A DNA stretch of 64,000 bases from CAIWHR01 sp963741355 (GCA_963741355.1 CAVUIG010000009.1:1-64000); one strand, 5' to 3'; numbered from the stretch's first letter, positions 9,439 to 16,910 are shown. Notes: generated by a model from the letters alone, not told the origin. Numbers and translations are program-made.

Positions 9439-10945
9439 ATGGACGTGCTACGGGTCGTCGCCGCCCTTGGCCTGCCGTGGATGTTCGGCATCGCGTTGCT
9501 CTTGCTCGTGCGCGAGAAGGGCAGCGACACCATTGCGCCGGGCGAGCCCGCATGGACGCTTGGCGTCGGCTACGCGCTCGGCGCATTTCTGCTGACGCTG
9601 TGGATGCGGCTGCTGTCGTTGATCCACGTGCCGTTCGGCGCGGCGGTGGTCGGTATGCCGCTCCTGGCCGTCACCGTCGTCGCAGTCGTACCGGTATGGC
9701 GCTCGCTGCGTCGGCAGTCAAGCGCCAGACGTCGGCGCTGCGATTCGCTCCGCGCTGTCCGCTCCGGTCACCGCCGATGCGCTGCGGGTGCTTTGGTGGA
9801 CGCTGATCGTCTGGATGATCCTGCGTTTTGTGCTGCTCGGCATCGAGGTTGCCTTGCACCCGCTCTACCCGGAGGACGCCTGGACCCATTGGGCGACCAA
9901 GGCGCGGGTGTGGTACGAGTTTCGCCGCATGGTGCCGTTCGGTGCGCCGGAGGCCTGGTTCGCCGCAGACGGTGCGATGTATTTCGACACCGCGCCGAAA
10001 TATCCTCCAACCATGCCGCTATTGCAGGTGTGGTCGTGCCTGGTGCTCGGGCAGTGGAACGATGCGCTCATGAACTGGCCCTGGTGGGCCCTGTTCGTCT
10101 CGCTAGTCTGCGCAATCTATGGCGGCCTGCGGCGCCTGGAAATCGGTCCGGTCTACGCGCTGGCTGGCGCGTTTTTCTGTGCCACGCTTCCGCTCGCCGA
10201 CACGCATGTCGCGCTCGCCGGCTACGCCGATTTGCCGCTCGCGGTGTTCTACACGATGGCCGCGCTCGCGTTCCTGCACTGGACACGATCTCGGGCGTGG
10301 ACTGATGGGTCGCTCGCAGTCCTGCTAGCGGTTGCCTGTACGCAAATCAAGAATCCCGGTCTGCCGTGGGCGCTGACGCTGCTCCCCGGAGTCATTGTGA
10401 CCCTCCTGCCTCGCCGCGGAATTTACGTCACGGGCGTTCTTTTCGGCATCGCGCTCCTCGCGCTCGTCGTTCTCGCCCGGACGGACACGACAGTGATGAA
10501 CTACCACCTGCACCTCGATTTCGACGTGGCGTGGGATGCGCTGGCGCGAAGCTACCTTTTGCTCGGCAACTGGCATCTGCTCTGGTACGCGGCCATCGCG
10601 AGTGCTCTGCTAGCTTGGCGGCAGATCCTTGCACCCCGGCTACTGGCGCTCACCATGGTCGTCGCTTCGGGTGTGCTGTTCCTCATCATCGTGTTCGGCT
10701 TCAGCACCGCGCGCCTGTGGGTTACCGACCAGACGACCGTCAACCGGGCGACTCTGCATTTCGCGCCGCTGATACTCGTCTTCGTCGTGATGGCCTATGA
10801 CGCGTTCACGAAGGGCTGGTCCACGCTTGCTGCGGACCGCGCTTCTCCCTCTGCGGCGCCGACGGTCGTTGCCGCCAATGCGCCACTCCGTCACGCGTCG
10901 TTGCGGTGCGCGGGATCGCGCGATGTGTCGAGCAGAACCGCCTGA
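9439..10945 (+). CDS. Multi-spanning membrane protein, glycosyltransferase-39-like, frameshifted
   Basis: About 500 residues with at least ten predicted membrane helices. ATG 9439 lies one base after the previous stop. The N-terminal part reads MDVLRVVAALGLPWMFGIAL; a slip near 9730-9750 moves the frame, and the rest runs to 10945. The first periplasmic loop after helix 4 carries LYPEDAWTHWATKARVWYEF, an acidic loop of the sort used by dolichyl-phosphate-mannose-type (GT39/GT83) transferases. The frame ends in an unconvincing Ala/Ser-rich tail, so the real C-terminus may also be altered. It probably transfers or polymerises sugars at the membrane; the substrate is unknown. Confidence 0.55.
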
Positions 10946-10995
10946 CCCGGGTTTCGAGCCAGGGTGACGGAACCGTCTGACATGACGGAGCGCCG

Positions 10996-11313
10996 ACCTT
11001 CAGCGGCAACGACGTGATCGTGCCGCTCACCGGCGTCGCCAACGCGCAATACGTCACGATCGCGCTCACCAATGTCACGTCGGTCGACGGTGGCACGGGC
11101 GGGAGCAGCAGCGTTCGCGTCGGCTTCCCCTTGGCGACGTGAACGCGACCGTACCGTGACGGTGGCCGATGTTGGCCTCGTCAACGCGGTGTTGGCGCAG
11201 TTGGTGGATGCGTCGAATTTCCTGAAAGACGTCAACGTGAGCGGGACGCTCAGCGTCGCCGACAAGGCGATCGCCAACGCGTCAACCTGACCAAGGCGTT
11301 GCCTACGCCATAG
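10996..11313 (+). pseudogene. C-terminal fragment of a dockerin-type surface protein
   Basis: A stretch translating as TFSGNDVIVPLTGVANAQYV, then VTVADVGLVNAVLAQLVDAS and DVNVSGTLSVADKAIANA with stop TAG 11311-11313. This is the common C-terminal module of large exported proteins: a beta sandwich followed by two dockerin-type I calcium-binding repeats (DVN...D/SGTL...ADK). Small deletions near 11138, 11150 and 11280 break the frame. No upstream part of the protein is present, and the preceding membrane gene ends only 50 bases before. It is either a remnant or the visible end of a badly sequenced or misjoined gene. Confidence 0.5.
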
Positions 11314-11810
11314 CTTCGCGTTACCGGGCCCGGGCGTGAGGTAGTTCGAACTGGGTCCGCCCCCCACGTGGACCATGGCCCATGACCCGGGGGCTTTGGG
11401 TTCCCATCGAGGGCACCTATGCACATGCCCGCGACCGTGCACCCAGCGCGGCTTTCATATATCCCTCTAGGCTTGATCTGACTTTGCCGCGTGGCTGCTG
11501 GCGTACGGTTCGCAAGTGCAGCGAGCGAGTGACGCGGCGCGCTGGGCCGGGTTTTCGAGCCGATGCCGACCGAGGCGCCCGATTATTTCTTGCCGAGCAA
11601 GCCGCAAGCCCAAACGACCCGAGCGAATTCCGGCGAATTGATGGCGCGGTCATGACGTCCAAGGGCAAGTCCAGGCGGTAGGGCTGGTGGCGATTGGCGA
11701 TGATCAGCTGCGCTCGGTTGTAATTGTCTGCCCGGAGTGCCATGCGGTCGGGCCTGTTGCAAGAGCATGCGATCCGCCCTGAACACTTTTCGGTGCACAG
11801 ATGTCCGCCC
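11314..11810. other. Non-coding stretch left of the cassette array
   Basis: About 500 bases without a recognisable gene. A weak minus-strand frame exists (around 11417-11743) but I cannot match it to anything. This is where an integron integrase or attI would be expected, because cassette genes to the right all read away from here; no tyrosine-recombinase motifs were found on either strand. Confidence 0.45.
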
Positions 11811-11834
11811 TCTCGTTAGCTTTGTTCGTTAGGC
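11811..11834 (+). other. attC site, 3' half (left boundary of array)
   Basis: The boxes CGTTAGCTTTGTTCGTTAGGC match the right half of the clear site at 13466-13485 almost base for base. The left half is uncertain; GCCTGTT at about 11752 or CCTGAAC near 11778 are possible partners. It marks the left edge of the aquaporin cassette. Confidence 0.6.
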
Positions 11835-11965
11835 GGCACGAGCATCGTGCGTTTGTCGCCGCGCGCCAGCAGTGCTATTAATTGGGGGCGGCGAGGGTCC
11901 AACACGCCGTGGTCCCAACGTGCCTCGCGAGCATATCCTGCGTCCCGACCTAAGGAGAGTGAGCT

Positions 11966-12679
11966 ATGGCACCAGCACTCGCAGCGGAATTTCTCGGTAC
12001 TTTCTGGCTTGTTCTCGGCGGTTGCGGAAGTGCGGTACTTGCCGCAACGTTTCCCGAGTCAGGTATAGGTTTCACCGGCGTCTCGCTGGCATTCGGCCTC
12101 ACCGTGCTGACCGGAGCCTACGCACTCGGACCGCTTTCGGGCGGTCACTTCAATCCGGCGGTATCGGTCGGCCTTTGGGCTGGCGGGCGCTTTCCCGCCT
12201 CGCGGGTGCTGCCCTATACCATCTCGCAGGTGTTGGGTGCGGTCGTCGCCGCCGGCGTGCTCTACCTGATCGCGAGCGGAAAGGCTGGCTTCGATCTGCA
12301 AGCCGGCTTCGCCTCGAACGGCTACGGCGAACACTCGCCCGGAAAGTACGGCCTCGGTTCCGCGCTTGTCTGCGAAGTGGTGATGACATTCATGTTTATC
12401 CTTGTCATCCTCGGTGCGACGCACGGCCGGGCACCGGGCGACTTCGCGGGGCTCACGATCGGCCTGTGTCTCACGCTCATTCACCTGGTCAGCATCCCGG
12501 TGACGAACACGTCGGTGAACCCGGCGCGGAGCACCGGGCCGGCACTCTTCGTAGGCGGCTGGGCGCTCCAGCAGCTGTGGCTCTTCTGGGCGGCACCGCT
12601 CGTCGGTGCCGCGCTCGCGGGTTGGCTCTCGCGCGCGGCGTCTCGTGGGAAGATTCGACTGCCGCTCATCGGGGGTTGA
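11966..12679 (+). CDS. aqpZ: Aquaporin Z (water channel)
   Basis: Tetrameric inner-membrane water channel of the MIP family. 237 aa from ATG 11966, preceded by AAGGAGAG, with six helices and two half-helices. Both Asn-Pro-Ala boxes are present: GGHFNPAVSVG (about residue 63) and NTSVNPARSTGPA (about residue 184). Their spacing matches E. coli AqpZ. The selectivity-filter region around TSVNPARS has the Arg expected for a strict water pore, and the N-terminus APALAAEFLGTFWLVLGGCG is typical. The gene lies between attC right ends at 11828 and 12818, so it appears to be a mobile cassette rather than a fixed chromosomal gene, which is unusual for aqpZ. Its 5' leader of 138 bases is long for a cassette and could hold a promoter. 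Confidence 0.93.
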   Translation: MAPALAAEFLGTFWLVLGGCGSAVLAATFPESGIGFTGVSLAFGLTVLTGAYALGPLSGGHFNPAVSVGLWAGGRFPASRVLPYTISQVLGAVVAAGVLYLIASGKAGFDLQAGFASNGYGEHSPGKYGLGSALVCEVVMTFMFILVILGATHGRAPGDFAGLTIGLCLTLIHLVSIPVTNTSVNPARSTGPALFVGGWALQQLWLFWAAPLVGAALAGWLSRAASRGKIRLPLIGG

Positions 12680-12707
12680 ATCGGCTCCCCGAAGTAATCG
12701 CGATGCC

Positions 12708-12825
12708 GCCTGACAGCTCGTTCAACCGGACCCGTCGCCGGCGGGCGTTGAGCTTCCCGCTTGGCGTTGGTGGCTATACCGGCGCCGGTGGCGGCGTCGG
12801 GCCGGTTAACTCCGTACGTTAGGGC
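12708..12825 (+). other. attC site after aqpZ
   Basis: Left end GCCTGAC (12708-12714), inner boxes CTCGTTCAACCGG and CCGGTTAACTCC, right end GTTAGGGC (12818-12825). Total about 118 bases with a long imperfect hairpin between. The paired inner boxes make this one of the clearer sites. Confidence 0.75.
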
Positions 12826-12856
12826 GCTTGCGACATATCGTCATAGGAGAACAATC

Positions 12857-13372
12857 GTGAGATCCATGCGTGTATTCGCGCCTGCCGTCATCGCGCTGAT
12901 GTTTCTGGGAATTGTCCTGCAATCAACCGACGCGATAGGTCAAAAGACACTCAACGAGCAACTCGCCGGCGCCTGGACCTACGTCTCGGTCGATACTGTC
13001 CGCCCGGATGGCAGCCGAACGCCAATGTACGGTCCGAATCCGCAGGGCCTAGTGATTTTTGATGGCCATGGCCACTATGCGCTAGTCAACTCGCGAGCCG
13101 ACCTGCCGAAGTACGGGTCCAACGATCGCATGAAAGGCACGGCGGAAGAATATCGAGATGTCGTGCAGGGTTCGATTGCCCACTTTGGCACGTACATGGT
13201 CAACGAGGCAGACAAGACGATCACGTTTCACATTGACATAAGCACGTTCCCGAACTGGAATGGCGTGGAGCAGCGCCGACCATTCGTTCTCTCGGGTGAC
13301 GATCTGAAGTGGACAACCCCTGCTGCATCGGGGGGCGGGTCAGGTGAAATTGTGTTGAAACGCGCCAAGTAA
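12857..13372 (+). CDS. Secreted lipocalin-like domain protein (cassette gene)
   Basis: About 171 aa with an N-terminal signal peptide (MRVFAPAVIALMFLGIVLQS). A single lipocalin-like domain (PF13924 type) follows, recognised by LAGAWTYVSVDTVRPDGSR near the start of the mature protein, LVIFDGHGHYALVNSRADLP in the middle and RRPFVLSGDDLKWTTPA near the end. Such proteins are small beta barrels of unknown ligand and are frequent in integron cassettes. GTG 12857 is chosen because AGGAGA lies 6 bases upstream; ATG 12866 is the alternative. The gene fills the cassette between attC ends at 12818 and 13479, leaving only about 40 leader bases. Product likely periplasmic; function unknown. Confidence 0.75.
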   Translation: MRSMRVFAPAVIALMFLGIVLQSTDAIGQKTLNEQLAGAWTYVSVDTVRPDGSRTPMYGPNPQGLVIFDGHGHYALVNSRADLPKYGSNDRMKGTAEEYRDVVQGSIAHFGTYMVNEADKTITFHIDISTFPNWNGVEQRRPFVLSGDDLKWTTPAASGGGSGEIVLKRAK

Positions 13373-13400
13373 TTTCCAGTACGGATATGTCCAAATAGCG

Positions 13401-13485
13401 GCCTAACCCGTCGCTCGACGCGGACGCCCCGCGTGCGGGGCTTCGCCCGCGCAGCGGGGCCGCCGGTTAGCTTGGTGCGTTGGGC
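13401..13485 (+). other. attC site after lipocalin-like cassette
   Basis: Left end GCCTAAC (13401-13407), CGCTCGACGCGGACGCC, a GC-rich loop, CGCCGGTTAGCTTGGTGC, right end GTTGGGC (13479-13485); 85 bases. The outer 7-mers are complementary apart from one position. A textbook attC. Confidence 0.88.
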
Positions 13486-13511
13486 CTCTCGCCCGCGACC
13501 TCCAGAACGCG

Positions 13512-14036
13512 ATGCAAGATATCCTGATCCGTGAGGTCGATGCGGCGTCCTCTGCGGAAATCGAGCTGGTCGCACTAAGAATGCGTGACACGTTGATCGA
13601 AGTCGAAGGAGAGGAGCGAGGTTCGAACCTGTACAGCCATGGCTGGCTTGTCAATCGGGTTCGCTGGCACTTGGATTCTCGGAACACAAAGGCAAAGGTG
13701 TTCGTAGCCATTGGGCCGAATCAAGAAATGCTGGGGCATTGCATCGTTCGAATCGAAGGTACCAAAAGCAATCCGTGCGGGGTGGTTTCCACCACGTATG
13801 TCGTCCCAAGTGCTCGTAGGTTAGGACTCGCCCAGCGGTTCCTGCACACCGCTGAGAGTTGGTTTAATGAGTCAGGCACCCACGCCTCGTCGACTTGGAC
13901 CTCATCAACAAACGCGCCACTCATTGCGCTCTACGTTCACAATGGTTACTCGATCGTCGACTCGGGACCAAATGACCTGACGGGCACCCCTATGGTCAAA
14001 CTTGGAAAGCGGCTGCGTAGCCCCAAAGAGGCCTAA
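13512..14036 (+). CDS. GNAT-family acetyltransferase (cassette gene)
   Basis: 174-aa single-domain N-acetyltransferase that would move an acetyl group from acetyl-CoA to an amine. The acetyl-CoA-binding motif A is visible as VVPSARRLGLAQRFL (R-x-x-G-x-A pattern, near residue 100). A C-terminal strand with ALYVHNGYSIVDSGP gives the Tyr near the active site. Only 27 bases separate the attC right end at 13479-13485 from the start, as is usual for cassettes. The stop codon TAA (14034-14036) lies inside a GCCTAAC box (14031-14037) that looks like the left end of an attC site. GNAT genes are among the commonest integron cargo; the substrate (antibiotic, peptide or metabolite) cannot be told. Confidence 0.78.
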   Translation: MQDILIREVDAASSAEIELVALRMRDTLIEVEGEERGSNLYSHGWLVNRVRWHLDSRNTKAKVFVAIGPNQEMLGHCIVRIEGTKSNPCGVVSTTYVVPSARRLGLAQRFLHTAESWFNESGTHASSTWTSSTNAPLIALYVHNGYSIVDSGPNDLTGTPMVKLGKRLRSPKEA

Positions 14037-14037
14037 C

Positions 14038-14301
14038 CCCGTGCAGTTGAATCTCGTATCCCTCTTTCGCTTCCCACGGCCCGGGTCGCATCATTTGATG
14101 GCCACTTCTATGCTGCTGAACTGACCTCACCGATTCAAATTGAAGGTCAAGCTCTTTCGACGGTACGCATTTCAAGCGCGTCATTGCGTGTTCTTCGTTT
14201 CGTCGGCTTCGCGTCGCGGCATTCTCGCCGTGAGCGGTGAGCTTCCCAGTGGTCAGGATTCATTGCATGCATCACGCGTGCATAACTCGGGAGGTAGCGG
14301 T
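14038..14301. other. Non-coding filler inside the GNAT cassette
   Basis: After the GCCTAAC box at the GNAT stop there are about 265 bases without an attC right end or a recognisable gene before the next full attC. This may be the remains of a decayed second site or of a small non-coding cassette. Confidence 0.4.
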
Positions 14302-14371
14302 GGCTAACACTTCGTTCAAGCAGCGCGGCTTCGCCGTTGCCGGCTGGGCCACTTAACTCAGTTCGTTAGGC
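14302..14371 (+). other. attC site before cupin cassette
   Basis: Left end GGCTAAC (14302-14308), CGTTCAAGC, a short GC loop, CCACTTAACTCAG, right end GTTAGGC (14365-14371); 70 bases. Good match to the short type of attC. Confidence 0.8.
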
Positions 14372-14397
14372 CCTGTAAGGACAGAGAGGAGAGCACG

Positions 14398-14742
14398 ATG
14401 AGCAACGAACAGGTGGCACCTGAGACGAAAGGTGTTACGGTGAAGTTACTTGCAACGGTTGACCTTGGCCCTGAGATCGAGGGCATGGCAGGGCGCCAAC
14501 TTCGAATGCGTATGGTGACCATCGAGCCTGGAGGCGTCTTCGGCCCGATTCACGACCATAAAGACAGACCAGGCACCGTCTATATACTGCAAGGAACGAT
14601 CACTGACCATCGAAATGGAGTCGCTACGGACTATGGACCGGGAGTGGGCTGGCCCGAGGATAGGAACACCACACACTGGCTTGAGAACAGAGGAACGATT
14701 CCGGCGGTGGAGATCTCGGTCGATATAGTCAGGCAAGAGTAA
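14398..14742 (+). CDS. Small cupin protein (cassette gene)
   Basis: 114-aa soluble single cupin barrel. Motif 1 is seen around GPIHDHKDRPGTVYILQG, with His and the distal Glu/Tyr position of the fold; motif 2 lies near WPEDRNTTHWLEN and supplies another His. The start ATG 14398 is preceded by a strong purine-rich site (GAGAGGAGAG). It sits 27 bases after the attC right end and stops 28 bases before the next attC, so it fills its cassette. No signal peptide. Cupins like this often bind metal and a small acid or sugar; specificity is not readable. Confidence 0.72.
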   Translation: MSNEQVAPETKGVTVKLLATVDLGPEIEGMAGRQLRMRMVTIEPGGVFGPIHDHKDRPGTVYILQGTITDHRNGVATDYGPGVGWPEDRNTTHWLENRGTIPAVEISVDIVRQE

Positions 14743-14770
14743 GCTCAGGCCCGACATCTAACACGGTCGG

Positions 14771-14848
14771 GCCTAACACGCGGCTCAACCGGACGCCCTT
14801 CAGTCGGCTTCGCCTCCTTTCGCGCGCCGGTTAGCCACAACGTTAGGC
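14771..14848 (+). other. attC site after cupin cassette
   Basis: Left end GCCTAAC (14771-14777), CGGCTCAACCGGACGCC, CGCGCCGGTTAGCCACAAC, right end GTTAGGC (14842-14848); 78 bases. Outer boxes are perfect complements. The clearest attC in the array. Confidence 0.92.
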
Positions 14849-14884
14849 CTCACGAAACACGAGCACCAGCGTACTTCACCGCCA

Positions 14885-15379
14885 ATGAACCCAGACTTCT
14901 TTCGCGACCTTGAAGTTTGCCGCACTCGCGCCATCGTCGAGCGCGACCTGGAAGCAATCGAGCGCCTGCATGCGCCAGAATACCAACTGATTACCCCGTC
15001 CGGACGGACCTACAGTCGAACGCGATACCTTGAAATGATCAAGGCCGAGCCGTTCTATGCCGCTTGGGAGCACGGGCCGATAGAAGTGAGAGCGTCTGCC
15101 GAAATGGCTGTTGTCAGGTACCAAGCCAAGATCACTTTGTCGTCTGGACGAATAGTGGAGTGCTGGCACACTGATACCTATGAACTCAGAGCATCGGCTT
15201 GGCTGGCGGTTTGGTCTCAAGCCACTGAGTTGCCGAAAGCGTCAGCCACCGCAAGGCACCGTGTGAGGCCTAACCACGTCAAGCTGACGCCCTACGGCAC
15301 CCGGCGCCTACGGTCGCAGCTTAGCTCGAACATTGGGCGGCAAGAGCGCGTGTCGAGCGCTGAGAGGGAGACATGCTGA
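14885..15379 (+). CDS. NTF2-like (DUF4440/SnoaL-type) protein, end altered
   Basis: Small alpha+beta cone-fold protein. The N-terminal helix contains VERDLEAIERLHAPEYQLI and the strands include RTYSRTRYLEMIKAEP and VVRYQAKITLSSGR, as in DUF4440 proteins. A typical member would end shortly after ELRASAWLAVWSQATE (around base 15230). Here the frame continues through the attC site to 15379, overlapping the next gene's ATGCTGA, so a lost stop or a one-base error near the end is likely. It fills the cassette between 14842 and 15332. Function unknown; this fold serves as enzyme, binding or immunity protein in different families. Confidence 0.6.
   Translation: MNPDFFRDLEVCRTRAIVERDLEAIERLHAPEYQLITPSGRTYSRTRYLEMIKAEPFYAAWEHGPIEVRASAEMAVVRYQAKITLSSGRIVECWHTDTYELRASAWLAVWSQATELPKASATARHRVRPNHVKLTPYGTRRLRSQLSSNIGRQERVSSAERETC
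15268..15338 (+). other. attC site before GFA cassette
   Basis: Left end GCCTAAC (15268-15274), CGTCAAGCTGACGCC, GGTCGCAGCTTAGCTCG, right end ATTGGGC (15332-15338); 71 bases. One mismatch in the right end relative to GTTGGGC. Confidence 0.82.
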
Positions 15380-15774
15380 GAGGCGGATGTCTGTGTGGCG
15401 GGATCCGATACGAGATCGTTGGCCCTGTCGGAGAAGCTCTGTACTGTCATTGCTCAATGTGCCGCAAGTCTCACGGTACAGCTTTCCGGGCAAGACTTTC
15501 GGTTCCAAAGTCGTCCTTTCGCTTTGTTCAAGGCGAGGACTTGTTGACGAGTTACCGCTCGTCCGAGGACACGATAAAGAGGTTCTGCCGGATATGCGGT
15601 TCACCGATTGTGAACTCCTGGGACCCTGAGCCAGATAGCTATGGACTGGCCATGGGCTCGCTGGATGATGACCCAGGGGTAAGGCCCTTGTGCCACGAAT
15701 TCGTAGGCTCAAAGGCGCCGTGGTACGAGATCACGGACAGCTTGCCGCAGTATCAGGAGTTTCCGGAGTCCTGA
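15373..15774 (+). CDS. GFA-family (glutathione-dependent formaldehyde-activating-like) protein
   Basis: 133-aa zinc-binding protein of the GFA/CENP-V fold. The Cys ligands are all present: GGCLCGGIRYEI at the N-terminus, YCHCSMCRKSHG near residue 30 and RFCRICGSPI near residue 76. The family was named for an enzyme adding formaldehyde to glutathione, but most members have unknown substrates and are common integron cargo. A purine-rich site (GAGAGGGAGAC) precedes ATG 15373. The gene is followed after 21 bases by a DUF3147-type gene without an intervening attC, so the two probably form one two-gene cassette. Confidence 0.83.
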   Translation: MLRGGCLCGGIRYEIVGPVGEALYCHCSMCRKSHGTAFRARLSVPKSSFRFVQGEDLLTSYRSSEDTIKRFCRICGSPIVNSWDPEPDSYGLAMGSLDDDPGVRPLCHEFVGSKAPWYEITDSLPQYQEFPES

Positions 15775-15795
15775 CTCTTGGCATCAGCCATAGCA

Positions 15796-16148
15796 ATGTG
15801 GCCATACATCATCAAAATAGCGGTTACAGCGCTTGTTATGGTTGCGGTCGCGGAAATTGCGAAGCGCAGCACAGTGTGGGCCGCCTTGTTGGCGTCGCTC
15901 CCGCTGACATCACTTCTCGCGTTCATTTGGTTATATCTCGATACTCGCGACACCGAGCGGGTGGCTACACTTGCGCAAAGCGTCCTGTGGCTCGTTGTCC
16001 CGTCGCTGGTGTTGTTCCTGTGTCTTGCCACCTATGCTTCGTGCAGGGTGGGGTTTCTTGGGTCAGTCTATTGCTGTCGTGTGCGGCCACGGCTGCTGCA
16101 TATCTTGCCATGGCTTGGGCTATTTCAAGGGTGGGTGCGCATGGTTAA
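15796..16148 (+). CDS. DUF3147-family membrane protein, two frameshifts
   Basis: Small inner-membrane protein with four predicted helices. It starts MWPYIIKIAVTALVMVAVAE at ATG 15796 and includes LLASLPLTSLLAFIWLYLDT and WLVVPSLVLFL. The frame then slips near 16015-16025 (LPPMLRAGWGF follows in another frame) and again near 16050. The last part (LLLSCAATAAAYLAMAWAIS) ends at 16148. Put together, the pieces match DUF3147 (PF11345) over full length. Either two sequencing slips or a recently broken gene. Function unknown. Confidence 0.65.
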
Positions 16149-16157
16149 CGGATGGGC

Positions 16158-16245
16158 GCGTAACCACCGTCACTCAACGCGGGCGTCCCGCATGCGTGCT
16201 GCTCGCGCGCGGCGGGCTGCCGCGTGCAGTTCTGAAGTGTTACAT
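16158..16245 (+). other. Degraded attC site after DUF3147 gene
   Basis: Left end GCGTAAC (16158-16164) followed by CCGTCACTCAACGCGGGCG, which matches the left inner box of neighbouring attC sites. The right part is poor: a GTTACAT at 16239-16245 is the best candidate for the right end. Probably an attC that has lost function. Confidence 0.5.
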
Positions 16246-16297
16246 GACGCATCCTCCACTGTCTTGCAGCCAAATCTGCAACTTCTAGGATGAGACC

Positions 16298-16717
16298 ATG
16301 AAAAAGTCGGGCGCGACACAAGACCAGCCGGCATCGGAGCTCATCTCGGAAAAAATCGCCGGACTCGGGGACTGGCGCGGGAAAACCCTCGGCAGAATGC
16401 GCAAGCTCATCAAGGAAGCAGATCCGGACGTGGTCGAGGAGTGGAAGTGGATGGGCACTCCGATTTGGTCGCACGACGGCATCATCTGCACTGGCGAATC
16501 CTACAAGAGTGTCGTGAAGCTTACGTTCGCCAAGGGCGCGTCGCTGAAGGATCCGGCCCGTCTCTTCAACTCGAGTCTCGACGGAAACGTACGCCGCGCG
16601 ATCGACATCCACGAAGGAGAAGAAGTTGACGGGTCCGCTTTCAAGGCGCTCGTTCGCCAAGCGGCCGCCCTCAACAGTTCTGGCAAGTCGAAACCTTCGA
16701 AGAAAGCAAAGTCCTGA
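16298..16717 (+). CDS. DUF1801-family protein (cassette gene)
   Basis: 139-aa soluble protein of the YdhG/DUF1801 fold (iron-chaperone-like, frataxin-related shape). Recognised by LGRMRKLIKEADPDVVEEWK, then WMGTPIWSHDGIICTGESYK and VVKLTFAKGASLKDPARLFN, and by the Lys-rich C-terminal tail KSKPSKKAKS. ATG 16298 is preceded by AGGATGAG. This family is one of the most frequent in cassette arrays; its role is unknown. The downstream 190 bases hold a second, start-less frame ending in the attC-like box at 16904. Confidence 0.8.
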   Translation: MKKSGATQDQPASELISEKIAGLGDWRGKTLGRMRKLIKEADPDVVEEWKWMGTPIWSHDGIICTGESYKSVVKLTFAKGASLKDPARLFNSSLDGNVRRAIDIHEGEEVDGSAFKALVRQAAALNSSGKSKPSKKAKS

Positions 16718-16908
16718 GGGATTCCGCCCTTGAAGGGGCCCGACATCAGGCCCGCAAAACTGCACAGCGGCATCACTTGACCGTTGGCGGCTATTGGGAA
16801 TCAGAAGCGGCCTGGCGGCGCGTTGAAGCGCCATTGATCGACATCGACGAAGTGATAGACCAATTTGCGTCGATTCACGGCCTTCCGGTAACTATGGTGT
16901 GCTGTTAG
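16711..16908 (+). pseudogene. Start-less frame overlapping the DUF1801 stop, ending in an attC box
   Basis: About 65 codons open in a different frame from DUF1801. They read ALEGARHQARKTAQRHH, then GGYWESEAAWRRVEAP and LIDIDEVIDQFASIHGLP, and stop at TAG 16906-16908, inside GTTAGGC. The composition looks protein-like but there is no ATG or ribosome site. I do not recognise it. It could be the 3' remnant of a cassette gene whose front was lost. Confidence 0.3.
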
Positions 16909-16910
16909 GC
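16885..16910 (+). other. attC right end, probable right boundary of array
   Basis: CCGGTAAC (16885-16892) and GTTAGGC (16904-16910), spaced like the right half of the other attC sites. No convincing left half is visible. Beyond it, to 17165, I see no gene and no further attC. Confidence 0.5.

Larger units (their letters stand above)
11811..16910 (+). mobile_element. Integron cassette array without visible integrase (CALIN-like)
   Basis: A run of small, unrelated genes, all on the plus strand, separated by attC recombination sites. Right ends GTTAGGC or GTTGGGC are at 11828, 12818, 13479, 14365, 14842, 15332 (ATTGGGC) and 16904, with a degraded one near 16239. Most are paired 70-117 bases upstream with GCCTAAC-like left ends. 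Inner boxes such as CTCAACCGGACGC and GCGCCGGTTAGC are imperfectly complementary, so each site can fold as the usual single-strand hairpin. Cassette contents in order: aqpZ, lipocalin-like, GNAT, cupin, NTF2-like, GFA plus DUF3147, DUF1801. No intI gene is in the window. Inferred to be a piece of a sedentary chromosomal integron or an orphan array. Confidence 0.8.

Noticed and set aside
10946..11965. Integron integrase gene expected left of the cassettes
   Set aside because: Both strands were read for tyrosine-recombinase motifs (RHxxR box, integrase-specific patch) and none was found; the minus-strand frame at 11417-11743 does not resemble IntI.
15373..15379. Start-stop overlap between NTF2-like and GFA genes as translational coupling
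   Set aside because: The NTF2-like frame has read through its attC site, probably after an indel, so the overlap is likely accidental.
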